Positions 8,195-18,200 of a stretch of 35,701 bases of DNA are shown here, piece after piece. How positions within the stretch are numbered: position 1 is the first letter of the stretch; the number at the start of each line of letters is the position of its first letter. The stretch is from the NCBI GenBank assembly GCA_964581605.1, contig CAZOPF010000060.1, positions 1 to 35,701 on the forward strand, in the 5' to 3' direction. The stretch is from CAADGU01 sp964581605. Its GTDB lineage: Bacteria > Chloroflexota > Anaerolineae > Promineifilales > Promineifilaceae. Made by a program: the position numbers and the translations under genes. The notes below the pieces were generated by a model, which saw only the letters and a program-made list of their open reading frames with translations, did not search any database and was not told where the DNA came from.

Positions 8195-10082
8195 AAGTCG
8201 CCCCTGCGCCAGGTACACTTTCCACTGCAATGGAACCGTTGTGCCGCTCTACAATTTTGCGGCAGATGGCCAGGCCAACACCCGTACCTTCATAACTGGT
8301 ACGGCCGTGCAGCCGCTCAAACACCTCAAAAATGCGTCCCTGATACTGCTCTTCAATGCCAATACCATTATCCTTGATGAAAATCCGGCACATCGCCCGT
8401 CCATCATCTTCATCTTCCACCACCTGGCCGGTAATCTGAACCATAGGGGGAGTGTTTGGGGCAATAAACTTGAGCGCGTTACCCACCAAATTTTGTAGCA
8501 ATTGTCTGATCTGCGTGGGATCAGCCTCAATTTCAGGTAAGTCTTGGGCTGTAACAGTAGCACCGGTCTGCTCGATCCGGAGTTCCAGGTCAGTCAACAC
8601 CTCCCGCAGAACATCGTTTAGTACCACGATGCTAAATGGTTGGCGGTGGGTGGTGACACGAGACAAAACCAGCAAATCCTTGATCAGCTGCTGCATACGG
8701 GCCGCGGCCGACTGCATCCGCTGGAGATATTCCATACCCCGTGCGTCTAATACTCCGGCATATCTATCTTCCAGCCGATTGCCAAATGTTATGATTTTAC
8801 GCAGCGGCTCTTGTAAATCATGGGAGGCGATGTGGGCAAAGTTGTCTAACTCCTGATTGCTTCGTTCCAGTTCCTGAGCATAGTTGTGTAAAGCTTTTTC
8901 TGCCTGTTTGCGTTCGCTAATCTCTGTGGTGAGTTGTTGATTTGTAATCGTTAATTCGGCCGTGCGCCGGGCCACTTCTTGCTCCAAATGGGCGGCCTGC
9001 TCCTGCAATTTAGCAAAGAGGCGGGCATTTTCCACCGCCAATGCCACCTGATTGACCATGGAGACCAACAAACGCTGGGTGTCTTCATTAAAACGGTTGG
9101 GCGTGGTATGGTCTTGCAGAGACACAACGCCAATGACACGGCCGTTGATGATCATCGGCACCCCCAGCCAGGACTTGGACCGCACCGGGTATGGCAGCTC
9201 AATGTTTAGTTCGGCTAACTGCTCCGGTACATGTGAGGGAATGAGTAACGGCCGTTCGGTGCGGATAATATGCTCTACCAATCCCCGGCTGAAAAAACGC
9301 TGCTGCCCATACCACACAAACTGCCCATCGGTCACATCCAGCACAATAACAATTTCACCCTTAGCCCTGTTTTCCGGTTCATAAAAAGCCACAAACAAAT
9401 TATTCACTTTCAACAGGCGTACAGCATAGTGATAAAACGTAGCCAACAACGGCTGAATCCCTGCTGAAGAACTGAGCGACCGGCTCATTTCATTCAGGAC
9501 GGTCAATTCCTCAGCCCGCCGCTCTGACAGCTGAAAGGCGCGGGCATTTTGAATGGCAATCGCAAACTGGGCCGCCAATGTCTTGTGAATACGCACATCC
9601 TCATCAGAAAAGCGGTTTAACTCCCTGGCCTGTACGTCCAGAATACCAATCAATTGCTCACCCACCGTCATCGGCAGGCATAATTCCGCCATCGCCTCTG
9701 GCAGCAAGGGGTGGGGCATAAAATCGGGGTGTGCGTGGACATTGTTCGCCAGCAACGTAATGCGTTCACGCGCTACGCGAGCACAAATGGAGGGCTGTTG
9801 GTGAAGCGGGATGGCCGGCACCGGGGAATAAATACTGAGCCGGTCATCCGCGCCCATTACCGGAACAAGATTTTCACCGGCCGCATCCAACAAGGCGATA
9901 TTCACGTGATAAAGGCCAAACTGTTGTTTGGTACGCACCAGAGCAAACTCAAGTAACTGGTCGAGGTCCAAAATGCCGGAAACGGCCGTGCTGATTTGCG
10001 CAATCGTCTCCAGTTCAATGATGCGCCGGGTCATCGCATCCTGTTCAGTTACCGCTTGGGCCACCACTCTCTTTGCTACCAA
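8166..10082 (-). CDS. Double-GAF sensor histidine kinase
   Basis: A soluble 638-residue histidine kinase with no membrane segment. Two GAF domains (about residues 36-180 and 205-350) are followed by a coiled coil (about 355-410), a phytochrome-type HisKA with HIASHDLQEPLRK (phospho-His near residue 421), and an intact HATPase: NLVGNALKF (N box), IKDNGIGIEE (G1), IFEVFERLHG (F box), YEGTGVGLAICRKI (G2). GAF domains usually bind small ligands or chromophores; no bilin-binding Cys motif is obvious. The start is uncertain. TTG 10082 has AAGG about 10 bases upstream; ATG 10034 (residue 17) is the alternative. No response regulator is adjacent. The C-terminal codons overlap the ligase gene, giving a convergent pair without an intervening terminator. 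Confidence 0.9.
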   Translation of the reverse strand: MVAKRVVAQAVTEQDAMTRRIIELETIAQISTAVSGILDLDQLLEFALVRTKQQFGLYHVNIALLDAAGENLVPVMGADDRLSIYSPVPAIPLHQQPSICARVARERITLLANNVHAHPDFMPHPLLPEAMAELCLPMTVGEQLIGILDVQARELNRFSDEDVRIHKTLAAQFAIAIQNARAFQLSERRAEELTVLNEMSRSLSSSAGIQPLLATFYHYAVRLLKVNNLFVAFYEPENRAKGEIVIVLDVTDGQFVWYGQQRFFSRGLVEHIIRTERPLLIPSHVPEQLAELNIELPYPVRSKSWLGVPMIINGRVIGVVSLQDHTTPNRFNEDTQRLLVSMVNQVALAVENARLFAKLQEQAAHLEQEVARRTAELTITNQQLTTEISERKQAEKALHNYAQELERSNQELDNFAHIASHDLQEPLRKIITFGNRLEDRYAGVLDARGMEYLQRMQSAAARMQQLIKDLLVLSRVTTHRQPFSIVVLNDVLREVLTDLELRIEQTGATVTAQDLPEIEADPTQIRQLLQNLVGNALKFIAPNTPPMVQITGQVVEDEDDGRAMCRIFIKDNGIGIEEQYQGRIFEVFERLHGRTSYEGTGVGLAICRKIVERHNGSIAVESVPGAGATFIVTLPCRQ

Positions 10083-10464
10083 TGGCTCACATCCTTACCA
10101 ACGAATATGGCCGTATTGTAACCAAAATATATCCAGAAACATGGCAAAACAAACGATGTGCAAGACGAATTGCGCCCTGCCCAGAGAACATTCCTGCGTA
10201 AAGGTCATGCGATTCTGCAAAATCACACGACAGATTTTTATTCACAAATTCAACCAAAATGTAACTTCAAATCGGGCAAAATTTCGGTACAATCATTTTG
10301 CCTTAGAAACGGTAAGCAGTACGGCCGTGAAGCTAAGTGTACAACTCGTACAAACTTCTTGCTTATATCACACCTGAACCAAAACAACTTGAAGCAACAC
10401 TTTCAGCCTGTCATACACTTTCTTCGCAGAGTTCGCCCGAACTCTGCGAAAAGGGGAATGATTT
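10083..10464. other. Divergent intergenic region
   Basis: This 382-bp, relatively AT-rich gap lies between the double-GAF kinase (minus) and the large secreted protein (plus). It holds an ACGGCCGT near 10320 and the strong inverted repeat at 10423-10450. I see no coding sequence with composition or start signals to support a gene; open frames here are shadows. Promoters for both flanking genes are expected, but I cannot place them confidently. Confidence 0.6.
10423..10450 (+). promoter_or_regulatory. 13-bp perfect hairpin before the ribosome binding site
   Basis: TTCGCAGAGTTCG and its exact reverse complement are separated by two bases and abut the ribosome binding site (AAAAGGGG, about 10449-10456) of the gene at 10465. 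No T-run follows, so it is not a terminator. It may be an operator for a dimeric regulator or a leader hairpin that shapes translation or mRNA stability. Confidence 0.6.
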
Positions 10465-13400
10465 ATGAAATCTGCTACTCGTATGCTCTTTGGTCTTTGG
10501 GCTCTTCTGGCAATCACCGCCCTGCTGCTCTCCATCTCAGAAAAAGAGACAAAAGCACAAACGGTCAGACCCATAGAACCCACCAACGCGCCGAAAGTTA
10601 TAGCCAGCGAACCGGTCACGCCCCAACTCAGCCGCCCTGTCCGCGAACTCCCCACCAACCAAAATAAGCTATTTCTCGACCGCGAAATCAACCCGCTTCG
10701 TAATCCGGGCCTTTTCCAGGACGATTTGGGCCTGACCGGGACAGACACCCACAAACAAGACCCGCTCGCAGCCCAATCGGTGAATAACGGCCGTACCCCC
10801 GGCCTCTCCTTCGACTTTGAGGGCTTAGGCTCAGATGGATACGCCCCGCCAGACACCGTCGGCGATGTCGGCCCCAACCATTACATCCAGATGGTCAACG
10901 TTTCCTTCGCCATTTTCGACAAGTCCGGCAACATCGTGCAGGGCGACACCCTGTTCACCGACCTCTTTGCCGGCTCTGGCCTTACCGCCTGCGAAACGGA
11001 AAATGATGGCGATCCCATCGTTGTGTATGACGATCTGGCTGACCGGTGGCTACTCAGCCAGTTTGCCATCTCCACCGGCAACCGCATGTGCATAGCCATC
11101 TCCACCACCCCAGACCCCACCGGCGCCTACTATTTATACCAGTTCACCATGCCCAACTTTCCCGACTACTTCAAATTTGGCGTCTGGCCTGACGCCTATT
11201 ACATGGGCACAAACACCGGCTTCCCCAATCAATACTATGCCTATGCTTTTGACCGCGCCAGGATGCTAAACGGTCTGCCCGCCACATTTCAGTATTCAAA
11301 TGGTCATGCCAATTTCTTGATGCCGGCCGACCTTGATGGAGCAAATGCCCCTCCAGGCGGAACACCCGGCTACTTCTACACCATGTATTCCAACGGCTAC
11401 CCCAACCATCCGGCGGGTGTAGACCGCCTTGCCCTGTATGAGTTTGACGTAGATTGGGCAACACCAGCCAACAGCACCTTCGCCCTGGCCCAGGAACATC
11501 CCATTGCCCCCTACAACTACACTGTCTGCGGCTTCTTCGTCGGCAACTGTATCCCGCAACCAGGCACAGCCCAGGGATTAGACTCCCTCTCCTACTGGCC
11601 CATGTTCCGCTTTGCCTACCGCAACCTGATTGGATACGAAGCGATGGTGGGTAACTTCACCGTTGATCTGGATGGGACAAACAAAGCCGCTATTCGCTGG
11701 TTTGAAATGCAGCGCACGGGGACAAACCCCTGGACATTGCATCAGGAAGGCACCTATGCACCTGATAGTGACCACCGCTGGATGGGCAGCATAGCTCTGG
11801 ATGGCTCTGGCCATATAGCCCTGGGTTACAGCGTTTCCAGTGGCACAACCATACCAGCCATTCGCTACGCCACCCGCCTGCGCACCGACCCGTTGGGCAC
11901 CTTGCAAGCAGAACAAAGTCTGATCGAGGGGGGCGGAGTGCAAACCGGTATTAATCGCTGGGGCGATTACAGCGCGATGAGCGTGGACCCGGCTGATGAT
12001 TGTACCTTTTGGTACACCAGCGAATACCACGACATAAATAATGCCGGGTTCAATTGGAATACCCGCGTTGGCGTTTTCCGTATCCCGGAATGTACTGGTT
12101 CGTTGGGGCCAGATTTTACGCTCGACGCCACGCCTGCCAGCCAGACAGTGTGTGCCCCGGACACGGCCGTCTATGACCTCTCTCTAGATTATCTCGCTGG
12201 CTTCAATAGGCAGGTGGCCTTAAGCGCGGTCGGGGTACCTGCTGGAACAACCGCCAGTATGGTGCCCGCCACAGTAATGACGCCCACCACCAGCAGTACG
12301 CTCACCCTGACCGTCGGGGCCACTACGCCCGGCAGTTATGACATTGATATTGTGGGCGTGGCTGTGCCCACCCCCACCCACACAACCACCGTCAGCCTGG
12401 ATGTGTATGACGCTGTACCCGGCACACCTGTGCTGACGGCTCCGGCCAACGGCGCGAATGGGGTACCGTTATCACCTGCTTTGAGCTGGACGGCCGTACC
12501 CCAGGCCGCTTCCTACATCATCCAGATTGACGATGACCCCGGCTTTGGCAGTGTGGATTATACGGCCGTAACCACCGACACCAGCCATACCGTCGGTACT
12601 CCTCTGGCAGCCGGCACCACCTATTACTGGCGCATTCAGGCCAGCAACGGCTGTGGCAGCAGCCCCTACAGCCCCCCACGCATATTCACCACACTTGTCG
12701 TTGTTTGTTCCATTTACCCCAGCACCAATGTACCATTACGCATACCGCCAACCGGTACTGCTGGCACAACCAGTTCAGTGTTAAACATTCCTACAAACGG
12801 CACAATTATTGACGTAAATGTGTTGAATCTGGTTGGTACACACACCTGGATGGGCGACTTAGACTTTTTCCTGGAACGGCCAGGCACCAGTGTGCAACTT
12901 TATGAAAATGTGGCAGCATGTAGCGCTAACAACTTTAACGTTAATTTTGATGATGAAGCTGCCCCTGGTGTACCCCCTTGCCCACCTATCGGTGGATTCA
13001 CTTACCAACCATTTAGCCAACTGTCAGCCTTTGATGGGCAAGGCCAGGCAGGTACCTGGACATTACGCATTGTAGACAACTTTTTTGGTGATTTTGGCTT
13101 TTTGAACAGTTGGAGCCTGGAAATTTGTACTGGCAGCACAGCAGGCGGCACGGCCATATGGGATGGCGGCGGCACAACAAATAACTGGAGCGAAGGGACC
13201 AACTGGGTTGGTGATACGGTTCCCCAGGCCACTGACACCGTATTGTTTGACACAACCTCCACCAAAAACGCCCTACTGGATGCCGCTTTCCCGGGCACTG
13301 TCAGCAATGCCATCATCAACACCGGCTACACTGGCACCATTACAATGGATCGGCCGTTTACCGTCATCGGCAATTACACCCAGCTAGATGGTGTTTTTGT

Positions 13401-14040
13401 AGTCAGCGATCCGGCAACGGCCGTGATGACTGTCGGCGGCAACATGAATCACATCAGCGGCGTCCTGCGCCAGACACAAACGGTAAATGGTACGGCCGTG
13501 CCCTTCCTGCAAATTGAAGATGGGGCAGCGGCCATCAAATATCGTGGCGCAACGCTGGACGCCACCCCTTACAGCAGCAATTTGGGTGCTGTCACCGTCA
13601 ACGTCCGCGCCGTGGACCGGGTGACGCAATTCTGCACCAATACCGGCGCTATGTCTGGCCCCTATGCCGGGCGCTGCTTCGACGTAACGCCCACCATCAC
13701 CGGCACAGCCATGCTGCGCCTGTATGCCCTCACCAGCGAACTACCCGGCAGCCCGTTTAGCCCCGCCGTTTACCACGACACCACAGGTGCTGGCGATTGG
13801 GTGCAATTGACCACCAACGCCGCTACCGGCACTATCGGCACCTACACCTACGCCGAAGCCGAAGCCACCGGTTTTTCACCGTTTTTGATTGGGGATGCAG
13901 TGGAAACGCCAACGGCCGTGACCCTGACCAACCTCACCACTGCCAGACAACCCTTCCTGCCAATTGCCTGGCTGCTCCTCGGCATGTTAATACTTACCAG
14001 CCTCTCCCTCTGGTTCCGTCACAAAACATCTCGGCCATAA
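10465..14040 (+). CDS. Large secreted multidomain protein with P-domain and C-terminal anchor
   Basis: A 1191-residue exported protein. It has a signal peptide (about residues 1-32, ending SEKETKAQ) and a large N-terminal domain (about 110-550; PPDTVGDVGPNHYIQMVN) seen in uncharacterised secreted proteins. Two beta-sandwich regions follow: about 555-655, and an FN3-like segment about 660-750 containing APANGANGVPLSPALSW. Next come a proprotein-convertase P-domain (about 755-895; WMGDLDFFLERPGT, AGTWTLRIVDNF, LNSWSLEICTG), a repeat-like beta region (about 900-1060) and a C-terminal hydrophobic helix plus basic tail (about 1163-1191). This predicts display on the cell surface. No protease active site is visible, so function is unknown. 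AAAAGGGG precedes ATG 10465. Seven ACGGCCGT sites lie inside; six encode Thr-Ala-Val. A terminator follows at 14055. Confidence 0.85.
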   Translation: MKSATRMLFGLWALLAITALLLSISEKETKAQTVRPIEPTNAPKVIASEPVTPQLSRPVRELPTNQNKLFLDREINPLRNPGLFQDDLGLTGTDTHKQDPLAAQSVNNGRTPGLSFDFEGLGSDGYAPPDTVGDVGPNHYIQMVNVSFAIFDKSGNIVQGDTLFTDLFAGSGLTACETENDGDPIVVYDDLADRWLLSQFAISTGNRMCIAISTTPDPTGAYYLYQFTMPNFPDYFKFGVWPDAYYMGTNTGFPNQYYAYAFDRARMLNGLPATFQYSNGHANFLMPADLDGANAPPGGTPGYFYTMYSNGYPNHPAGVDRLALYEFDVDWATPANSTFALAQEHPIAPYNYTVCGFFVGNCIPQPGTAQGLDSLSYWPMFRFAYRNLIGYEAMVGNFTVDLDGTNKAAIRWFEMQRTGTNPWTLHQEGTYAPDSDHRWMGSIALDGSGHIALGYSVSSGTTIPAIRYATRLRTDPLGTLQAEQSLIEGGGVQTGINRWGDYSAMSVDPADDCTFWYTSEYHDINNAGFNWNTRVGVFRIPECTGSLGPDFTLDATPASQTVCAPDTAVYDLSLDYLAGFNRQVALSAVGVPAGTTASMVPATVMTPTTSSTLTLTVGATTPGSYDIDIVGVAVPTPTHTTTVSLDVYDAVPGTPVLTAPANGANGVPLSPALSWTAVPQAASYIIQIDDDPGFGSVDYTAVTTDTSHTVGTPLAAGTTYYWRIQASNGCGSSPYSPPRIFTTLVVVCSIYPSTNVPLRIPPTGTAGTTSSVLNIPTNGTIIDVNVLNLVGTHTWMGDLDFFLERPGTSVQLYENVAACSANNFNVNFDDEAAPGVPPCPPIGGFTYQPFSQLSAFDGQGQAGTWTLRIVDNFFGDFGFLNSWSLEICTGSTAGGTAIWDGGGTTNNWSEGTNWVGDTVPQATDTVLFDTTSTKNALLDAAFPGTVSNAIINTGYTGTITMDRPFTVIGNYTQLDGVFVVSDPATAVMTVGGNMNHISGVLRQTQTVNGTAVPFLQIEDGAAAIKYRGATLDATPYSSNLGAVTVNVRAVDRVTQFCTNTGAMSGPYAGRCFDVTPTITGTAMLRLYALTSELPGSPFSPAVYHDTTGAGDWVQLTTNAATGTIGTYTYAEAEATGFSPFLIGDAVETPTAVTLTNLTTARQPFLPIAWLLLGMLILTSLSLWFRHKTSRP

Positions 14041-14054
14041 CCTTGCCACCACAC

Positions 14055-14082
14055 AAAGCCCGGCACTGCCGGGCTTTTTTGT
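14055..14082 (+). terminator. Intrinsic terminator after the large secreted protein
   Basis: A 10-bp perfect stem (AAAGCCCGGC / GCCGGGCTTT) with a 3-base loop is followed by a T-rich tract, 14 bp after the stop codon at 14040. It separates the secreted-protein gene from the NERD-FHA/kinase pair. Confidence 0.92.
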
Positions 14083-14173
14083 TTATTGGCAACCCGCCAT
14101 TGAAAAAAGGGGGGTGCTTGTGGTACTGTATGCTCGATTGCCAGATTTCCAGGCATTAACAGGAGGAATATAA

Positions 14174-15271
14174 ATGACAGTGCATTTTTACTACCATACG
14201 CCATTCTCGGACGATATGAACGAGCGGCGTGCTTTTTGCCGGGTGGCACGTCTGTTATATGAACGTTACGGCCGTACCCCCACCCCCTACTACCTCATCG
14301 CCAACATTGACCCCTGGCAAGATATGGCCCTCAAAGGTCTTACCCAGTTAGATGCGTTACTTATTGGCCCTCAACTGATAGCTATTCTGGAATTCAAAAG
14401 CTGTTTTGCCCCGTTCGACGGCCGTGACCTGAATCGTCCCTGGTTCACACCCAATGGTCATGCCCTTTACAGTGGCGGCGAGCAAAACATCAACCCTTAC
14501 CAACAAGCGACAAAAGCCCGCTATCTCTGGTCTCGTTATCTGGCGCGTAAATGCCAGGATTACTTTCCTGCCGGACCGGTAAACAATCAGAATGTAAGCT
14601 GGCCTGATGCCTGGCAGCACTTACAATCCTTTGTCCTCATTCATCCCCTGATGCACCCAGACGCCCAACCACCGACAGTCGAAGCATTACAAAGTAACCA
14701 CAAATGGTTCCATTTGCTTGGCCTGGAAGAAGTGACAGAGCTAACCTATACGGCCGTATCCAGCCGCCTGCAACTGACCCCAGACCAGGCTGAACAATTG
14801 ATTCGTTTTGCTCTTTATGCTGAACCCTGGCCTGAGATGGATGAGATATTGCACATCCCCATTGGCACTTTGTGCATGGCCGAAACCGGCCATCCTGTAA
14901 AGATAAGAGCGTTATTTAGCCAGGACGAAGTGACCATTGGCCGCTCGCATAAAACAGATATTCACATCAGCGCCCATATGCAACAAGTCAGTGGCTTCCA
15001 CGCCCGAATAGAAGTAATAAACAGAGAGGTTCTGTTATATGATGCCGGTAGCCTGAATGGCAGTTACGTGAACCAAGAAAAAATAGACAACGACCAAGGG
15101 GTGAAACTGGCCCCAGGCGTCGTTGTCTTTTTAGGCGGAAAAGGTAATAATGCCTGCCAGGTTTGGTTTGAGCCAGTCGCCCCTGAGGAAAGTGATCCCA
15201 AACCAGAGGCGTGGCTGACCAACGAAACAAGGTTGAGGTTAACCTCGCAGGATGCAAAACCAGGCCAGTAA
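14174..15271 (+). CDS. NERD-FHA protein
   Basis: A 365-residue cytoplasmic protein. The N-terminal half (about residues 10-200) resembles a NERD (nuclease-related) domain: QLDALLIG and LIAILEFKS give the Asp and the E-x-K of a PD-(D/E)xK-like core. The C-terminal FHA domain (about 245-335) has its phosphothreonine-binding residues: TIGRS, VSGFH and SLNGSYVN. The start ATG 14174 has an excellent AGGAGGA ribosome binding site. The 3' end overlaps the Ser/Thr kinase gene by 20 bp, so FHA protein and kinase are made together. The FHA domain probably reads phosphothreonine made by that kinase, possibly on this protein or on the kinase itself. Whether the NERD part cuts nucleic acid is unknown. Confidence 0.85.
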   Translation: MTVHFYYHTPFSDDMNERRAFCRVARLLYERYGRTPTPYYLIANIDPWQDMALKGLTQLDALLIGPQLIAILEFKSCFAPFDGRDLNRPWFTPNGHALYSGGEQNINPYQQATKARYLWSRYLARKCQDYFPAGPVNNQNVSWPDAWQHLQSFVLIHPLMHPDAQPPTVEALQSNHKWFHLLGLEEVTELTYTAVSSRLQLTPDQAEQLIRFALYAEPWPEMDEILHIPIGTLCMAETGHPVKIRALFSQDEVTIGRSHKTDIHISAHMQQVSGFHARIEVINREVLLYDAGSLNGSYVNQEKIDNDQGVKLAPGVVVFLGGKGNNACQVWFEPVAPEESDPKPEAWLTNETRLRLTSQDAKPGQ

Positions 15272-18200
15272 CCATTCAGAAATCCCGGCCACTGTGGGAA
15301 GATACAAGATTATTCGGCGGCTTGCCGACGGTGGGATGGCTACCGTTTATCTGGCATATGACCCTGAACTGGAACGGGATGTGGCTGTCAAAGTCATACG
15401 GCAACACATTGCCGATGACCCCCACTATATCACCCGTTTCTTTCGGGAGATTGCCGTCATTAAGGAGCTGGGGCATTCGGCCATTGTGCCTATTTATGAT
15501 GCGTCACGCCTGGGCACCAAAGGGGAAGAGCGATCACGGCCGTATCTGGTCATGCAGTTCTTGCGCGGGGGCACGTTGCTGGAAAAAATTCAGGCCGGGC
15601 CGCTGCCTGAAACTGAGATCGTGCGTATTATAGACCGCATTGCCGCCGCGTTAGGCGCTGCCCACAAAAATGAGATCGTTCACCGAGATTTGAAACCCGG
15701 CAATATCCTTTTTAATGAACACGGCGAAGCTTACCTCACCGATTTTGGCATAGCGAAAGTATTAGGGGGTGAAAGCCGGTCACAAACCCAGGGGCCTATT
15801 GGCACCCCCGCCTATATGAGTCCTGAACAAATGCACGGGCTACCCGTAGACAGCCGCACCGACATTTACGCCCTGGGCATGATCCTCTTTGAAATGCTCA
15901 CCGGCCAACGCGCCCACACCCTGCTCATGGCCCGGCACGATGACATGCTGCCATCCGTCAGCAAATATAACCCCGCCATCCGCGAACCCCTGGCTTATGA
16001 TGAGATCATTAGCAAAGCATTGGCCAATTCACCCGACGGCCGTTTCCAAACGGCCAGCGATATGGCGCAATTGGTAGCAGCGGCAGCCCAATCTTGGGCC
16101 GCTTATTACTCCGCCGCCAACACCACTGGTCATTCCATTCCCCCCACTGCCCCAACAGCCCCACGCCTGGACACTGCACCACACCTACCTCCAGCCTCTA
16201 CTGCCCCCCATATACCGCAGTCCACCACCCAACCAGGCCGATCGCCACGAAATTGGACTTTTGCTGCCGCCGGAGTAGGGCTGCTTCTGTTTGTGGCCAT
16301 TATCCTCTGGCGGTTGGGCCTTGCCTGGAACCCGGCGCTACCCACCATCCCGGCCGAGCCACCACCAACCAATCAGCCAGTGGCTACAGATACTTCCACC
16401 CCCACCGTGCTGGCTGTGGAATTACAATTACCTGCTTCGCCAGAGCCGGGCATCATCATGGTGCTGGATCGGGCAGCCAGCGCCGTCTGGCAGCTGGATG
16501 ATGACCTGTCCCGTATTCCCGCCGACGGCCGTTTGCCTGTGCCCCCCAACCAACCCGTCCTCATTCAATCCAGTTCAGAACCGATTCAAATGGTGCTGCC
16601 AGACCGCACCCGGCTGTTACTAGACTTGAATACACAGGTAAATATCACACTGCCCCAAACCGAAGCAACTGCCTCCCATCTCTCTCTGGCACAGGGGCGA
16701 TTGATGGTAGAAACGGCCGAAACCCACTTCACCATTTCTACCCCATTGAGCGCCATTACCCTGCCCCCAGGAAGCAGCGCTGGCTTCTTTTTTCCCCCAG
16801 ATGGCAGTTCCTTGCTGGTGGACTGCCTGGCGGCTGAATGCCCCATTGTGTCAGAAATTAGCCAGACGGCCGCCAATCTGGTGGTCGGAGAGTCAGCCCA
16901 CATAGCGGCAGACGGCCATATTTATCCCACACCTTCTGCCGATTACGGCCGTTACGTGGCCCTGGCCAATGCTGTTCTCAGCGTCATCACCCCCACACCA
17001 CTCGCTGCCACAACCCCGCTGGCGACCCCCACATCAACCACATCGCCCACAGCCGTACCCACTCCCTTCATACTCAGCTTTGTGCAAAACCGCATGGAGA
17101 TCGGCCGTTCCATCAATGGCGTTCCCATTGAAGCTATTCAACTGAGCCAGGGCAGCCGACCGGTTTTGTTTGTGGGTGGCATCCATGCCGGTTACGCCCC
17201 TAATGCGTTGGCACTGGTAGAAGCCATTGTGGTTCATTTCCAGGCACACCCGGAAGAGATTCCGGCCGATATTGCCCTCTATGTCATTCCCAACTTAAAC
17301 CCGGATAGCCCAGAGATGCCTGGAGTGATTGACGGCCGTTTTAATGCCCATGGCGTAGACCTGAATCGCAATTGGGACTGCCGCTGGCAGGCCAATACTA
17401 ATATCCTGGGCGAGTTTATCTCCAATAGTGGTGGCACGGCTCCTGTTTCAGAACCGGAAAGTCAGGCATTGCAAGCGTTGATTCAAGCGATTGACCCCCA
17501 GGCGGTCATCTTTTGGGGTTCGGGTGGCCGGGGGACGGGTCTCGCTTCGCCTGGTGCTTGTGAAGAAATCAGTCTGGTCTCGGCGCCGCTGGCACAGGCA
17601 TACGGCCGTGCCGCCGACTTTAACTTTGTAGATGGCCCCATCGTCCTGGCAGATACCTCGCTCAACGGGGATGTGACCAACTGGCTGGACAAGATCGGCA
17701 TCCCCGCCGCTTTCATCATTTTGCCCCACTTCCAGGGTTACAACTGGGAGCAAAATTATGCCGGGGTTCAGGCTGTGTTTGATCTGATGGTCACAGGGGA
17801 ATTAACGGCCGTGCCGTTGGAACCAGCAACCATCCTGACCACCCCCACCACCTGCACAATTTCCCCCGCCGACCCGTGGGCCACCAGCTATGCCGCCTAT
17901 CATGCCCGGTTGGGCTGTGCCTTGCACGCGGCCACCACCCCAGCCGCCGCCTATCAGCAATTTGCCAATGGGCTGATGATCTGGCGGCAAGACAAAGAGC
18001 AGGTGTACATTTTGTATCAGGATGGCTCGCTTTCCACCCACACGGTTAATGACCCGGCGTTAGCCAATTTTTACTTGTCTGACCTGTTCAAAGGGTCTTT
18101 CGGCTATCTGTGGCAAAATAATACGGCCGTGCGCACTCGCCTGGGCCAGCCACAGGCCCCCGAACAGGTAGCCACCAATTTTGCCATTCAGGATTTCACC

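Noticed and set aside
10423..10450. Intrinsic terminator or SOS (LexA) box
   Set aside because: No T-run follows the stem, and the central GTTCG...CGAAC order is the inverse of the Gram-positive-type LexA box.
9928..10667. Open frames in the gap upstream of the large secreted protein
   Set aside because: They cross the kinase 5' end and the signal-peptide region of the real gene and have low-complexity, non-protein-like composition.
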